From: Sulfuricaulis sp.
Lineage (GTDB): Bacteria > Pseudomonadota > Gammaproteobacteria > Acidiferrobacterales > Sulfurifustaceae
Length of the DNA stretch: 59,487 bases
Assembly (NCBI GenBank): GCA_024654125.1
Contig: JANLIC010000074.1
Location: 1 to 59,487, forward strand
Direction: 5' to 3'
The notes beneath the pieces are model-generated. The model did no database searches, was not told the DNA's origin, and saw only the letters and a program-made list of their open reading frames with translations. Position numbers and translations under genes: made by a program. This document shows positions 38,004 to 46,513 of the stretch, one piece after another. Numbering within the stretch: the stretch's first letter is position 1; each line of letters opens with the position of its first letter.

Positions 38004-38294
38004 ATGAGCGACCAACGGAAGAAAGTAGTCGATGCGCTCGTCGGCAAACCGAGCGTACTGAACATACCGTACTACGCGGCAGATCCAGGTCGTTTCGGTC
38101 CTAGTGGCAACCAGACCGGGCAACCGATGATCCCTGGAGCAAATCGCCACGATATCGGCATGTATCCGTCCGCTGCGCGCAGCCAACTAGTGCCGAACCC
38201 AAACTGGTATCCGGGCAGTCCGCTGCCGCAAATGATTCCGGCAGATATGGCGGAAATGTTGCAACGCATCCAGCAACAAGGTGGCCAGCCATGA
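38004..38294 (+). CDS. Hypothetical head-region protein
   Basis: 96 residues, MSDQRKKVVDALVGKP. Pro/Asn-rich with N-P-N-W-Y-P-G-S-P-L-P-Q and a C-terminal short helix. Likely structural from position only. Confidence 0.55.
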   Translation: MSDQRKKVVDALVGKPSVLNIPYYAADPGRFGPSGNQTGQPMIPGANRHDIGMYPSAARSQLVPNPNWYPGSPLPQMIPADMAEMLQRIQQQGGQP

Positions 38295-38734
38295 GCGACC
38301 CGTTTGCCCAATTTATGGAAATGTGGGTTCCGTCCGTGGGGATCGAAAACGCCTTCGAGTCGTGGGGGTTGAAGCAGGAGGAGCGGGGGGCGCACTACGT
38401 CATGCCAGACATCGAGCCGTTCCGGGATCCCTCCGGGGCCTATATTTCCGGGCGCAGGGCTTGGCGGGAATACCTGAAAAGTACCGGAACTACAGAATTG
38501 GGCCACGGGGATCTCCAGCGTCAGACCGAACGCCGGATTTCCGAGTTTCAGGACCGCAAGGGGCGCTTGGAGCGCGCTTCCCGCCTCGCCCCGGTATCAC
38601 CCATTCCACAGCAGGCGGCGCCCGTAGGGCCGTCTAGAACCGCCGCACGGGTCATGGAACGGCTGCACGGAAGGCCCGCGCCAGACCGCCCGACCCTCAT
38701 AAAGATCGCGATCGAAGAAAGGATGCGTAAATAA
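38291..38734 (+). CDS. Hypothetical head-region protein
   Basis: 147 residues, MSDPFAQFMEMWVPSV. Has P-D-I-E-P-F-R-D-P-S-G-A-Y-I-S-G-R-R-A-W-R-E-Y-L, typical of a phage protein preceding the scaffold. Basic C-terminus. Function unknown. Confidence 0.65.
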   Translation: MSDPFAQFMEMWVPSVGIENAFESWGLKQEERGAHYVMPDIEPFRDPSGAYISGRRAWREYLKSTGTTELGHGDLQRQTERRISEFQDRKGRLERASRLAPVSPIPQQAAPVGPSRTAARVMERLHGRPAPDRPTLIKIAIEERMRK

Positions 38735-39964
38735 ATGAGCGAACTGATCCCCGTGACCGAAGATCCAGGCGGCGCGCAGCCGCTTGACCCGAGCGTAGAC
38801 CCGGCGCCGCAGGTTCCGGTCCAGCCGCAGGCGGACGCGAAGCCCGTCTCGCGCCGCGACGCCATCGCTGCCGCGCTGAAGGACAAGCAAGCCGCGAAAG
38901 CCGCTCCAGCAGCTCCAATTGAGGCGGTGAGCCCCACCCCAGATCCGCGCCCACGCGACCCAGCCACGGGACGATTCGTGAACAAGGACGGCTCGCTCGC
39001 CGCGCCCGACCCTGGAGCTGCCGCAGCAGCCCAGCCAGCGATCAGCCGCAAGCCCATGCCCAAGGCATGGAAGCAGGACTACGCGCCCAAGTGGGACGCG
39101 ATGGACCCGGAACTGGCGAACTTCCTTGCCGAGCAGGAGGAGCGCCGCGAGCGCCAGGTCATGGAAGGCGTGAGCCAGTACAAGACGCGAGCCCAGGAAC
39201 TGGAGCCGATCATGCAGGTCATCGGCCCGCGCGCACAGTCACTCGCACAGCAATACGGCTCCGCAGAGCGCGGAATCGAAACCCTTTTCCAACTGTCCGA
39301 CGCTGCCAGCCAGAACCCGCTTGGTTTCATCCAGTGGTTCGCGCAGCAGCGCGGCATTGATCTTCGTAGTCTGGTGCCTCAAGCACAGGCGCAACAGCCG
39401 GTCATCGATCCAGCGACCGGCCAGCCAGTAGCACAGCAACCGGCCCCTCAAGGCCAAATGCCCGACCTTACGCAGTATCTCCAGCAGGCACTTCAACCCG
39501 TCCTGCAAAAGACTTCTGCCATGGAACGGCAACTGCAGCAGTTCACGACAGCGCAATCTGCGGCCGAAACGTCTCAACGCGAGCAGGCCGTCAATTCCTT
39601 CTTCTCCGAAGCCGACGCAACCGGAACCGTCAAGTTCCAAATCGACGACGACGCAATGGACGAGTTCGCAACGCAAGTGCAGTTCCAGCGGGCAACGCAT
39701 CCCGACTGGGACTATCGCCGCGTTCTCGAACAGTCCTACGAGGCCCTGACTTGGACGAACGAAACACTTCGTACCAAGCGCCTCAACGCCGATCGCGAGC
39801 GCTCGGAAAAGGAACGCAAGGAACGCGAAGCGCGTGAACTCGCTACCAAAAAAGCCGCTGCGGTGAGCGTGAAGGGTGCGCCCGGAACGTCGCCAGCAGC
39901 ATCCATCGATCCGACAAATCGCCGCGCCGTCATTGAACGCGCAGTGGCGAACTTGTCAAGGTAA
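38735..39964 (+). CDS. Scaffold-like protein
   Basis: 409 residues. Pro/Ala-rich N-terminus, then a central helical region (A-F-L/N-F-L-A-E-Q-E-E-R-R-E), Gln-rich linker and charged C-terminal helices. The place directly before the capsid gene and the composition fit a capsid scaffolding protein; no protease motif seen. Confidence 0.75.
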   Translation: MSELIPVTEDPGGAQPLDPSVDPAPQVPVQPQADAKPVSRRDAIAAALKDKQAAKAAPAAPIEAVSPTPDPRPRDPATGRFVNKDGSLAAPDPGAAAAAQPAISRKPMPKAWKQDYAPKWDAMDPELANFLAEQEERRERQVMEGVSQYKTRAQELEPIMQVIGPRAQSLAQQYGSAERGIETLFQLSDAASQNPLGFIQWFAQQRGIDLRSLVPQAQAQQPVIDPATGQPVAQQPAPQGQMPDLTQYLQQALQPVLQKTSAMERQLQQFTTAQSAAETSQREQAVNSFFSEADATGTVKFQIDDDAMDEFATQVQFQRATHPDWDYRRVLEQSYEALTWTNETLRTKRLNADRERSEKERKEREARELATKKAAAVSVKGAPGTSPAASIDPTNRRAVIERAVANLSR

Positions 39965-39975
39965 AGGAGTTTGCA

Positions 39976-42573
39976 ATGGCTTTTGCCAATGCTGACATTT
40001 CGGACATCGTCGCTACAACGATTCAAAGTCGTTCTGGCGTGATTGCCGACAACGTTTGATGAACAGACGTTGTAAAACCGCGTGAATACGGTGAACGCTG
40101 AAATGCCAATACCGTGCCAAGCGCTCCAGGAATGGTGCGACGGCGTAACGACTAGGCCATGGAGTCCAGACCGGACAGTAAAGGCCCACGAGCGCGCGGA
40201 GCTTGCTAAAATGCATCTACCAGAGAGGGGAATCCTGAATGGTAACGATCTATGCTTTGACTTGTCTTGCCAATGGGAAAGCCTACATAGGTTGCACCAG
40301 AGGCAAAATCGGCAAGCGCTTCAGAGAACACCGCTGCAATTTGGATGCTGGGAAGCATTCGGAGAAACTACTGCTCGCCGACTGGCGAAAGTACGGACAG
40401 CAGATGTTCAGAATGGAAACGCTTTTCGAGCTAGAGGAAGACGCGTCCCTGCATGTGTTGCGCGGAATGGAGAAGTACGCCATGAAGCGCTTCAAGGAAT
40501 TAGGTCTTCTCTACAACACGAACGAGTCATCTTTCGAGCCAGTGAGGGCGGCAACGCTCAACGGGTATGCGAAAGGCGCTGTGGTCGTTGGTCGCAAGTG
40601 GACACCGGAAGCCAATCGAAAGCGCAGTCTTGCGCAAAAGGGCATTCCGAAAAATCACGGCCACAAGATCAGTGCAACGAAAAAACTTCTTGGACAAAAG
40701 CCATCTCCGGAAGCTGCTCGGCTCGGTGGGATAGCTACCTGCAAGAAGCGCTGGCAAGCTGTGAGATAGTCTCGTCTGCATCGAATACAAGATGCAGGCA
40801 TCGGATAAAGAGCCGGTGCATTAAGACAACGACGCACAACAACGCCCTCCTCACGCGGCTAAAGAGGCGCGGGAATTTGAAGCCGTTTTCCGGCGGGAAT
40901 CAGATCCTCCAGGAACTGTCGTTCTCGTCGAACACCAACGCGATGTACTACAGCGGCTTAATACACTAGGCCCGCTTAAATGTTGCGCCAGCTAGTAACA
41001 ATGGACGGTCGATGAAAAACATTTTCCACAAGTTGCATGACTTGCAGAGCGTTTGTGAATTGCTGCGCTCATTTGGTCCTCCGCAACTTACCGGAAGAAT
41101 GTGATCGAGTTGAAGATGATCAACGCCAGCACACCAAGCGCAAATGTTCCCAGTCCACTCTCTACGTTGATAGGGAGTGAAGGAACGTCTCCAACGTTTC
41201 GGCATGCCGCCGAGCTTGGCTTTGGACGCTGCGCAAGCCTCAAGCATTTTGTCCCTGTTGTCGAGCCAACGCTGTTTCATGAGAGCGCTTTTCGCGGCGC
41301 GATATTCGGCGGTTGGGACGTAAGTGCTAGGTTTCCCGCGTTTGGGACTCGGTCGCCCTTTGTTATGCAGGACAATTCTCTGAATAGTTTCGGAGTCATG
41401 CGTTTTCCCCCAGAAGGGATTTCGCTCGCCTCTGAAAGCCTCGCTTTTACATGTGGGAGAACAGCAAGTATTGAACCCGTGTTTTCGAGCGAGATAGTTC
41501 GCGGCCCGGTAGATCATTGTTCCGCAAACGCAGCAGGGAATTTCTCGTCCAGTTCTAGGTGGTGCCATATAAGTGATAACGGAGTGAAGTCGGTGGAACA
41601 CCCACTATACGATAACGTATCGTGCGGGTCAATACCGAGCCAAGCGCGTCAGGAATGGCGCGAAGGTGTAACGACTAGGGCATGGAGTCCAGAACGGACA
41701 GTAAAGCCCCACGAGCGCCCCGCCCGCAAGGGAAGAGATAGTCTGAGCTGCAAGGTAACTTGCAGAAGCGCGGATAAAGAGCCGCGCGATAACACAACTG
41801 ACCAAACCCTCAACGTCAATCCGCAGGACGTGATTTCCGCGTCGGCTTGGGACATCAAGCAGGCGGCGTGTTCTGTCACGATCTCTGGTCTGGAGCAAAT
41901 CCAGAACAGCGGCCCCGAGCAGATCATCGATCTGATCGATGCGCGGATGGACGTTGCGGAATCTTCGCTGAACAACCTCATCTCGACTGGCGTGTATAGC
42001 GACGGCACGGGCACGGGTGGCCTTCAAGTCACCGGCCTGCAAGCCATCATCGCGAATTCGCCCTCGACTGGGACGGTCGGCGGGATCAACCGCGGCAATT
42101 ACAACTTCTGGCGCAACCAGACGTACGACTTCTCAGCCTCAGCCGGCGCCTCGGCCTCTGCGAGCAACATTCAGGTGGGTTTCAACACCCTCTGGGCGTC
42201 CTGCACGCGCGGTCGCGATACGCCCGACTTGGTGGTGCTGGATAACGTGTTCTGGGGTTTCTACCTCGCATCGCTGCAGACGAATCAACGTTTTGCGGGC
42301 GATTCCGAGCTTGCGAACCTCGGCTTCACGACCATCAAGTACATGAACGCCGACGTGGTATTGGACGGCGGGGTGGGCGGGGATGCACCAACGAATCATG
42401 CGTATTTTGTCAACTCGAAGTTTCTGTTTTTCCGCCCGTACCGCGAGCGGAATTTCGTGGCTTTGGGCGACGAGCGCATGTCCACCAACCAAGATGCTGT
42501 CGTCCGGCTGATCGGCTGGGCAGGGAACATGACCTGCTCGGGCGCGCAGTACCAGGGCGTGGCGATCGAATAG
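39976..42573 (+). CDS. Major capsid protein, split by two group I introns
   Basis: Predicted exons are 39976-40056, 40832-40958 and 41801-42573 (981 bases, 326 residues). Exon 1 ends V-I-A-D-N-V, exon 2 is T-H-N-N-A-L-L ... M-Y-Y-S-G plus one base, exon 3 continues Y-Q-T-L-N-V-N-P-Q-D-V-I-S. The joined sequence has no frame change and fits the capsid family of short-tailed phages: E-L-S-F and N-T-N-A-M-Y-Y-S-G, then D-V-I-S-A-S-A-W-D-I-K and P-E-Q-I-I-D-L-I-D-A-R-M-D. Splice sites are inferred from exon continuity and base pairing, not shown. A ribosome-binding site AAGGAG precedes the ATG. Confidence 0.88.
40057..40831 (+). ncRNA. Group I intron 1 in the capsid gene
   Basis: 775 bases. The 5' exon end ACAACGTT pairs with GACGTTGT (40066-40073), the last exon T opposite G as in P1. 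The core (GGAATGG, GTAACGACTAGG, GAGTCCAGACCGGACAGTAAAG) matches intron 2 at about 80%. The P7-like AGATAGTCT (40763-40771) follows the endonuclease gene, and the intron ends in G before exon 2. Carries a GIY-YIG gene. Confidence 0.82.
40239..40769 (+). CDS. GIY-YIG homing endonuclease
   Basis: 176 residues. V-T-I-Y-A-L-T-C-L-A-N-G-K-A-Y-I-G-C-T (residues 2-20) carries the split GIY-YIG motif, then the catalytic-region R-F-R-E-H-R (Arg) and a Glu in R-M-E-T. C-terminal NUMOD-like basic segments (K-W-T-P-E-A-N-R-K-R). It would cut an intronless capsid gene and spread the intron. Its gene lies in the 3' half of the intron, interrupting the region before P7. AGAGAGGGG precedes the ATG. Confidence 0.88.
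   Translation: MVTIYALTCLANGKAYIGCTRGKIGKRFREHRCNLDAGKHSEKLLLADWRKYGQQMFRMETLFELEEDASLHVLRGMEKYAMKRFKELGLLYNTNESSFEPVRAATLNGYAKGAVVVGRKWTPEANRKRSLAQKGIPKNHGHKISATKKLLGQKPSPEAARLGGIATCKKRWQAVR
40959..41800 (+). ncRNA. Group I intron 2 in the capsid gene
   Basis: 842 bases. The exon end AGCGGCT pairs with GGCCCGCT just inside (40968-40975, one bulge), ending in a T-G pair. The catalytic core lies at about 41630-41800: GGAATGG, GTAACGACTAGG, GAGTCCAGAACGGACAGTAAAG, then AGATAGTCT near 41733 and the final G at 41800. It is close kin to intron 1, but the insert is in the 5' part. Confidence 0.8.
40966..41601 (-). CDS. HNH homing endonuclease, antisense within intron 2
   Basis: 211 residues on the minus strand, opposite to the capsid gene. 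H-N-H core in the C-terminal third: C-A-W-C, L-D-H-I-L-P-V-S-C-G-G, L-C-K-S-C-N-L-W-K. N-terminal zinc finger (C-C-V-C ... C-C-S-P-T-C) and N-P-F-W-G-K-T-H repeat. GTG at 41601 or ATG at 41569. Its stop overlaps the intron's P1. Confidence 0.82.
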   Translation of the reverse strand: MFHRLHSVITYMAPPRTGREIPCCVCGTMIYRAANYLARKHGFNTCCSPTCKSEAFRGERNPFWGKTHDSETIQRIVLHNKGRPSPKRGKPSTYVPTAEYRAAKSALMKQRWLDNRDKMLEACAASKAKLGGMPKRWRRSFTPYQRREWTGNICAWCAGVDHLQLDHILPVSCGGPNERSNSQTLCKSCNLWKMFFIDRPLLLAGATFKRA

Positions 42574-42585
42574 GGGAGATATCAC

Positions 42586-43092
42586 ATGGCAACCAATCAT
42601 GTCGTGCAAGACGGTTCCATCGGTATCGACCTGAACTATATCGGGTCGGCGCGTACTTTTGGTCTCGGCCAGACGGTCAAAGGCGACGGCGGTTCTGAAT
42701 TCATGTATGTGCTGTTCAACAGTGCAGTGAATCAGGGCGGTCTCACCAAGATCGAGGCAGGCTATTTGGGCTCTGCTTGTACGGGGGCCAATGAAACAAC
42801 CTCAATGAACCGACTGGGGTTTGCTCAAACGACGTTTGCGGCCTCTCAGTATGGCTTCCTCGCTCTGGCGGGGCAGAACGTGCTGGTGAGAACGTTAGGC
42901 GGCGCAGCCTTCAAGGGTGAGGCGCTTTACACCACCAGTACCTTGGGCGCGATGTCAACGGCAACGGCATCATCGACCGAGTTTCAGGTGTGGGGCGTGT
43001 ACCTGCAATCATCGGTGTCCGCGACTGCGGCGACGGCGACGGTTTCAACCGCAGCCGTGTCGTATCCGTTCCTCAGGAAGCCGAAACTGTAA
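42586..43092 (+). CDS. Head decoration-like protein
   Basis: 168 residues, MATNHVVQDGSIGIDL. Follows the capsid gene after GGGGAGAT. Beta-rich, Thr/Ala-rich, with V-L-V-R-T-L-G-G-A. Likely a head protein or decoration by position. Confidence 0.6.
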   Translation: MATNHVVQDGSIGIDLNYIGSARTFGLGQTVKGDGGSEFMYVLFNSAVNQGGLTKIEAGYLGSACTGANETTSMNRLGFAQTTFAASQYGFLALAGQNVLVRTLGGAAFKGEALYTTSTLGAMSTATASSTEFQVWGVYLQSSVSATAATATVSTAAVSYPFLRKPKL

Positions 43093-43097
43093 CCAGG

Positions 43098-43125
43098 AAC
43101 CGGGGGCCGAAAGCTCCCGGTTTTT
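43098..43125 (+). terminator. Rho-independent terminator after the capsid genes
   Basis: ACCGGGGGC-CGAAA-GCTCCCGGT followed by TTTTT: GC-rich stem with a short loop and T run. Could reduce read-through after the highly expressed capsid genes, as downstream genes follow at 43147. Confidence 0.8.
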
Positions 43126-43146
43126 CAATAAAGAAAGGATGGATTG

Positions 43147-44937
43147 ATGAGTAACGTGCAACAGGCAGTTCAAAGTGCGCTGTCTTCTCTGGGCCCGCAA
43201 CCCAAGAAAGTGAAGCGCGCGTTCTACGATTTTCGGGTGAGCCCGTATTCCTTCGACTTCGCTATCTTTCTCATGGCGGCGCGCTCGCAGGAGTGCGACG
43301 AGATCGTGATCGTACCAGGCGCGCGCATGGTGATGGGCCATGACGGGCAGCCTGTCGAGTTCCAGAAATGCACCCCTGGCGAGCAGGAATACCGCCTGAA
43401 CGCCATCATTAAGGGTCTTTGCCCCAAGGCGATTGTCTGCCAGACGATCGGTGAGGCAAGGAGTCTTTGGCACGAGGACTGTTTCCCGCCCGGCTACACG
43501 ATCGACAGGCCGGTGGCTGCGCACACCATGGGAACGATCCTGAAGCAGTTGCGCATCCTGCCCTTCATGCCCTCGAAAGAGGCGACGGCTGAATGCGCCG
43601 CAGACGGCTGGAACGAGCCGAAGATGGTCGTTATCACCATCCGGTACTCGAAGATCAAGAGCGGGCGCAATTCCATTGTTCCCGAGTGGGTGAAAGCAGC
43701 CGACTGGATGAGGTCCGCGGGGCTTGTTCCGGTATTCGTCCCAGATACCGACGTGCCAGATATGGAGTTCGTCGGCGCGGACGGCTACAAGCACCTGTCC
43801 TGTAAAAAGGCGTGCCTGGACGTGCAGTACCGGCTCGCCCTGTACGAAAAGGCGTACCTCAACATCGGGGTGAACAACGGCCCGATGGCGCTCAATATGT
43901 TCTCGCGCCGGCCGATGCTGTACTTCCGTCCGATTACGCACGGCTACTACGAATCAACAGAGCCGTTCTGGCGAGCGAATGGAGTGCCGGTGCGTTCTCA
44001 GTTGCCATGGTTCTCCCCCCTGCAGCGGATCATCTGGGAGGGGATGGACGATTTCCAGAACATCAAGGTGAACGTGGAGCGCTGGCTCGCAGCCAGCGAT
44101 GGCAAAGACGAGTGGCCGCTTGCGGTTGCGCCCAGTTACCCGATTGTCGGAGTGCTGGACGGAGACGTGCGCGGGCGCCACATGACTACCGCGGCGCGGA
44201 TCGCCAAGGAACGCGGCTGGAAGCAGATGGTCCGCAAGGCCCATGGCGACGGCATGATGAGCATTGTTTGCTTCGGGCCATCGCTTAAGGACACATGGCG
44301 CGAGATCAAGCGTCCGATGATGACCATTTCCGGGGCGCACGAGTTCCTGTTGGAGCGCGGCGTCGTCCCCGAGTACCACGTGGACTGCGACCCGCGCGAG
44401 CACAAGGCGAAAATGTGCAAGGGTGCCCACAAGGACGTGAAGTACCGCATGGCGACCTGCTGTCACCCCCTTTGGTGGGACATACTGAAAGACCAGGACG
44501 TGGAACTGTGGCATCTGCACAACGACGAGCATAGCGAGACGTGGGTACGCAAGAACGATCCTGGCGCAAACATGCTGGGCGGCGGCTCGACGGCTGGAAT
44601 GCGAGCACTGGAAGTCGCCTCCATGCTCGGCTACCGGCGCTTCGAGGTCCACGGCATGGACTGCTCCTGCACGGGCCCTGGCGAGCGCCACGCTGCGGAG
44701 CATCTTGGCAAGAAGCAGAACGAGGTCGAGGTGTCGGTCGATGGACTGTGGTTCCTTTCCACCCCGCAGATGGTCGAATCGGCCAAGGAAATGATTACCT
44801 TCATCCAGAACTACGATTGCGAGATCAAGTTCCACGGGTGGGGGTTGCAGCAGGCGATGGTGAAACACTTTACGCGGCGGTTCGTGGTCATTGACCTTCC
44901 CGCCAACGACAACGTATTTGAAAGGAAGAGCGCATGA
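43147..44937 (+). CDS. Two-part protein with MptE/DUF115-like C-terminal domain
   Basis: 596 residues. The C-terminal half (from about 365, C-F-G-P-S-L-K-D-T-W, I-S-G-A-H-E-F-L-L-E-R-G-V-V-P-E-Y-H-V-D-C-D-P) resembles the DUF115/MptE-like domain of motility accessory factors that attach nonulosonic sugars. The N-terminal half is less clear, with a K-A-Y-L-N-I-G-V-N-N-G-P glycosyltransferase-like segment. Sits in the head operon just after a terminator. Hypothesis: glycosylates a virion protein. Confidence 0.7.
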   Translation: MSNVQQAVQSALSSLGPQPKKVKRAFYDFRVSPYSFDFAIFLMAARSQECDEIVIVPGARMVMGHDGQPVEFQKCTPGEQEYRLNAIIKGLCPKAIVCQTIGEARSLWHEDCFPPGYTIDRPVAAHTMGTILKQLRILPFMPSKEATAECAADGWNEPKMVVITIRYSKIKSGRNSIVPEWVKAADWMRSAGLVPVFVPDTDVPDMEFVGADGYKHLSCKKACLDVQYRLALYEKAYLNIGVNNGPMALNMFSRRPMLYFRPITHGYYESTEPFWRANGVPVRSQLPWFSPLQRIIWEGMDDFQNIKVNVERWLAASDGKDEWPLAVAPSYPIVGVLDGDVRGRHMTTAARIAKERGWKQMVRKAHGDGMMSIVCFGPSLKDTWREIKRPMMTISGAHEFLLERGVVPEYHVDCDPREHKAKMCKGAHKDVKYRMATCCHPLWWDILKDQDVELWHLHNDEHSETWVRKNDPGANMLGGGSTAGMRALEVASMLGYRRFEVHGMDCSCTGPGERHAAEHLGKKQNEVEVSVDGLWFLSTPQMVESAKEMITFIQNYDCEIKFHGWGLQQAMVKHFTRRFVVIDLPANDNVFERKSA

Positions 44938-45587
44938 ACATGAACGTGAATGTAAGCGACGGTGCCTGGATGACTCAAACCGCGCAGGGCTGGATGCCAG
45001 GGACCAGACAGACCCGCATCTCGTTCTACGACAGGGAAGTGCAGAACCTGAAGAGAACCGAGGAAGAGGGGCGCCCGATTTTCGACATGGTGGTGTTTAT
45101 CAAGAAGGTTCCGCCTGGCGACAAGCTGCTCGAAATCGACAGGAAGGCCAGCAAACGCGACTTCATGCAGTACCCGCAGGAGTACGAGCTTTACAAGAAG
45201 CACGCCACGACTCCGGTAGTCGGCACTCCCCTGACGGCATGGCCGGTGATGACGCGCGCCCAGGTGGCCGAACTGCACGCGATGAATATCCTCACGGTCG
45301 AGGACCTTGCGAACCTGCCGGACGGCTACGGCCAGAAAATGATGGGCTTTCAGAACTGGAAGCAAAAGGCGCAGTCGTTTCTGCAAGCGGCGAAGGGCCA
45401 GGGCGAATTCGAGCGTTTGCAGGCGGAACTCTCCAAGCGCGACGAGGAAATCGCCCGCATGAAGGCAAACGAGAACGCCTCGGCGGAACTGATGCGCTCC
45501 ATGCAGGCGCGGCTCGAGGCCATTGAGGCAGAACAGCAAGCCGCCAAAAGCGACGGCAAGGCCCGCAAGGCATCTGTAGCGATCTAG
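44934..45587 (+). CDS. Hypothetical head-neck protein
   Basis: 217 residues. Coiled-coil C-terminus (E-L-S-K-R-D-E-E-I-A-R-M-K). F-L-Q-A-A-K-G-Q-G and V-E-D-L-A-N-L-P-D-G-Y-G are recalled from phage structural genes. Helix-hairpin-like T-V-E-D-L. Function unknown. Confidence 0.6.
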   Translation: MNMNVNVSDGAWMTQTAQGWMPGTRQTRISFYDREVQNLKRTEEEGRPIFDMVVFIKKVPPGDKLLEIDRKASKRDFMQYPQEYELYKKHATTPVVGTPLTAWPVMTRAQVAELHAMNILTVEDLANLPDGYGQKMMGFQNWKQKAQSFLQAAKGQGEFERLQAELSKRDEEIARMKANENASAELMRSMQARLEAIEAEQQAAKSDGKARKASVAI

Positions 45588-45597
45588 GAGTTCAGCC

Positions 45598-46512
45598 ATG
45601 CCGCTCAATCTCCTCCTGACCGTCCAGCAAGTCTATGACGAGCTGGGCCTGACGCGCCCGAATTCGGTCATCGGCAATAGCGACCAGCAGGTACGGCAGA
45701 TGCTCGCTTTCACTAATAAGGTCGGGCGCGATCTGGTGAGGGATTTCGAGTGGCGGCGAATCATCCGCGAGAACATCTTCGAGACGACTGCAAGCCGTGG
45801 CGGGACCGCTCTCGTATCGAGCGCCAACACTCTGACCGGGTTCTCCTCGGCATCGTCCCTCGCAGCAACCGGGGACGTGGTGACCGGCTCGGGTATCCCG
45901 CAGTGGGCCGAAGTGACCGTCGTCACCGAGACGCAACTGACCCTGAACGTGCGTTGCACCGGAAGCGCCTCGGCAACGACCTCCTGCACCTTCGCCCGCC
46001 AGTACTACGATCTGCCGGCGGACTTCGACCGGCAGGTATCGCGCACCCAGTGGGACCGCTCCGACCATCGCATCATGTACGGGCAGAAGTCGCCCCAGTT
46101 GTGGCAATGGCTGAAGGGCGGCATCGTGACATCAGCCCCGTACTACCGCTACCGGCTGCGTGGCAACCGCATGCAGATCAGCCCGGTGCCGGGCTCGCGG
46201 TTGGTGTTGGCAAACGAGTACATCTCCAGTCGCTGGATTTCGAGCTCGACGGCGGCAGACCCGACGCTTTCTACCTATGCGGCCGATACCGACCTGTCGG
46301 TGTTTCTTGACGACGTGATGGTGAACGGCATCAAGTTTCACTTCCTGAAGGCGAAGGGGCTGGAATTCGCCGTGGAGCTGGGCGAGTTCAACCGCTCGCT
46401 CTCATATGCCAAGGGCCAGGACACGCCGGCTGAAAACCTGTCACTCGCGCCAGAGCCGGCGGACATCCTAATCGGGCAGATCAACATTCCGGACAGCAAC
46501 ATAGCGCTCTGA
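45598..46512 (+). CDS. Neck/head-completion protein (P22 gp4-like plan)
   Basis: 304 residues. L-T-V-Q-Q-V-Y-D-E-L-G-L, F-T-N-K-V-G-R-D-L-V-R-D-F-E-W and the later Y-Y-D-L-P-A-D-F-D-R are typical of tail-accessory adaptors binding the portal of short-tailed phages. It follows head genes and precedes the other neck gene. Confidence 0.7.
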   Translation: MPLNLLLTVQQVYDELGLTRPNSVIGNSDQQVRQMLAFTNKVGRDLVRDFEWRRIIRENIFETTASRGGTALVSSANTLTGFSSASSLAATGDVVTGSGIPQWAEVTVVTETQLTLNVRCTGSASATTSCTFARQYYDLPADFDRQVSRTQWDRSDHRIMYGQKSPQLWQWLKGGIVTSAPYYRYRLRGNRMQISPVPGSRLVLANEYISSRWISSSTAADPTLSTYAADTDLSVFLDDVMVNGIKFHFLKAKGLEFAVELGEFNRSLSYAKGQDTPAENLSLAPEPADILIGQINIPDSNIAL

Positions 46513-46513
46513 C

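Noticed and set aside
40082-40969. 295-residue open frame crossing intron 1
   Set aside because: It runs through the intron in another frame from the GIY-YIG gene and joins exon 2 by chance.
41101-42573. 490-residue open frame in the capsid region
   Set aside because: Its first part is antisense to the HNH gene and the intron core; only 41801-42573 is capsid sequence.
43954-44868. 304-residue minus-strand frame
   Set aside because: Shadow of the MptE-like gene; His/Val-rich composition typical of GC-rich antisense frames.
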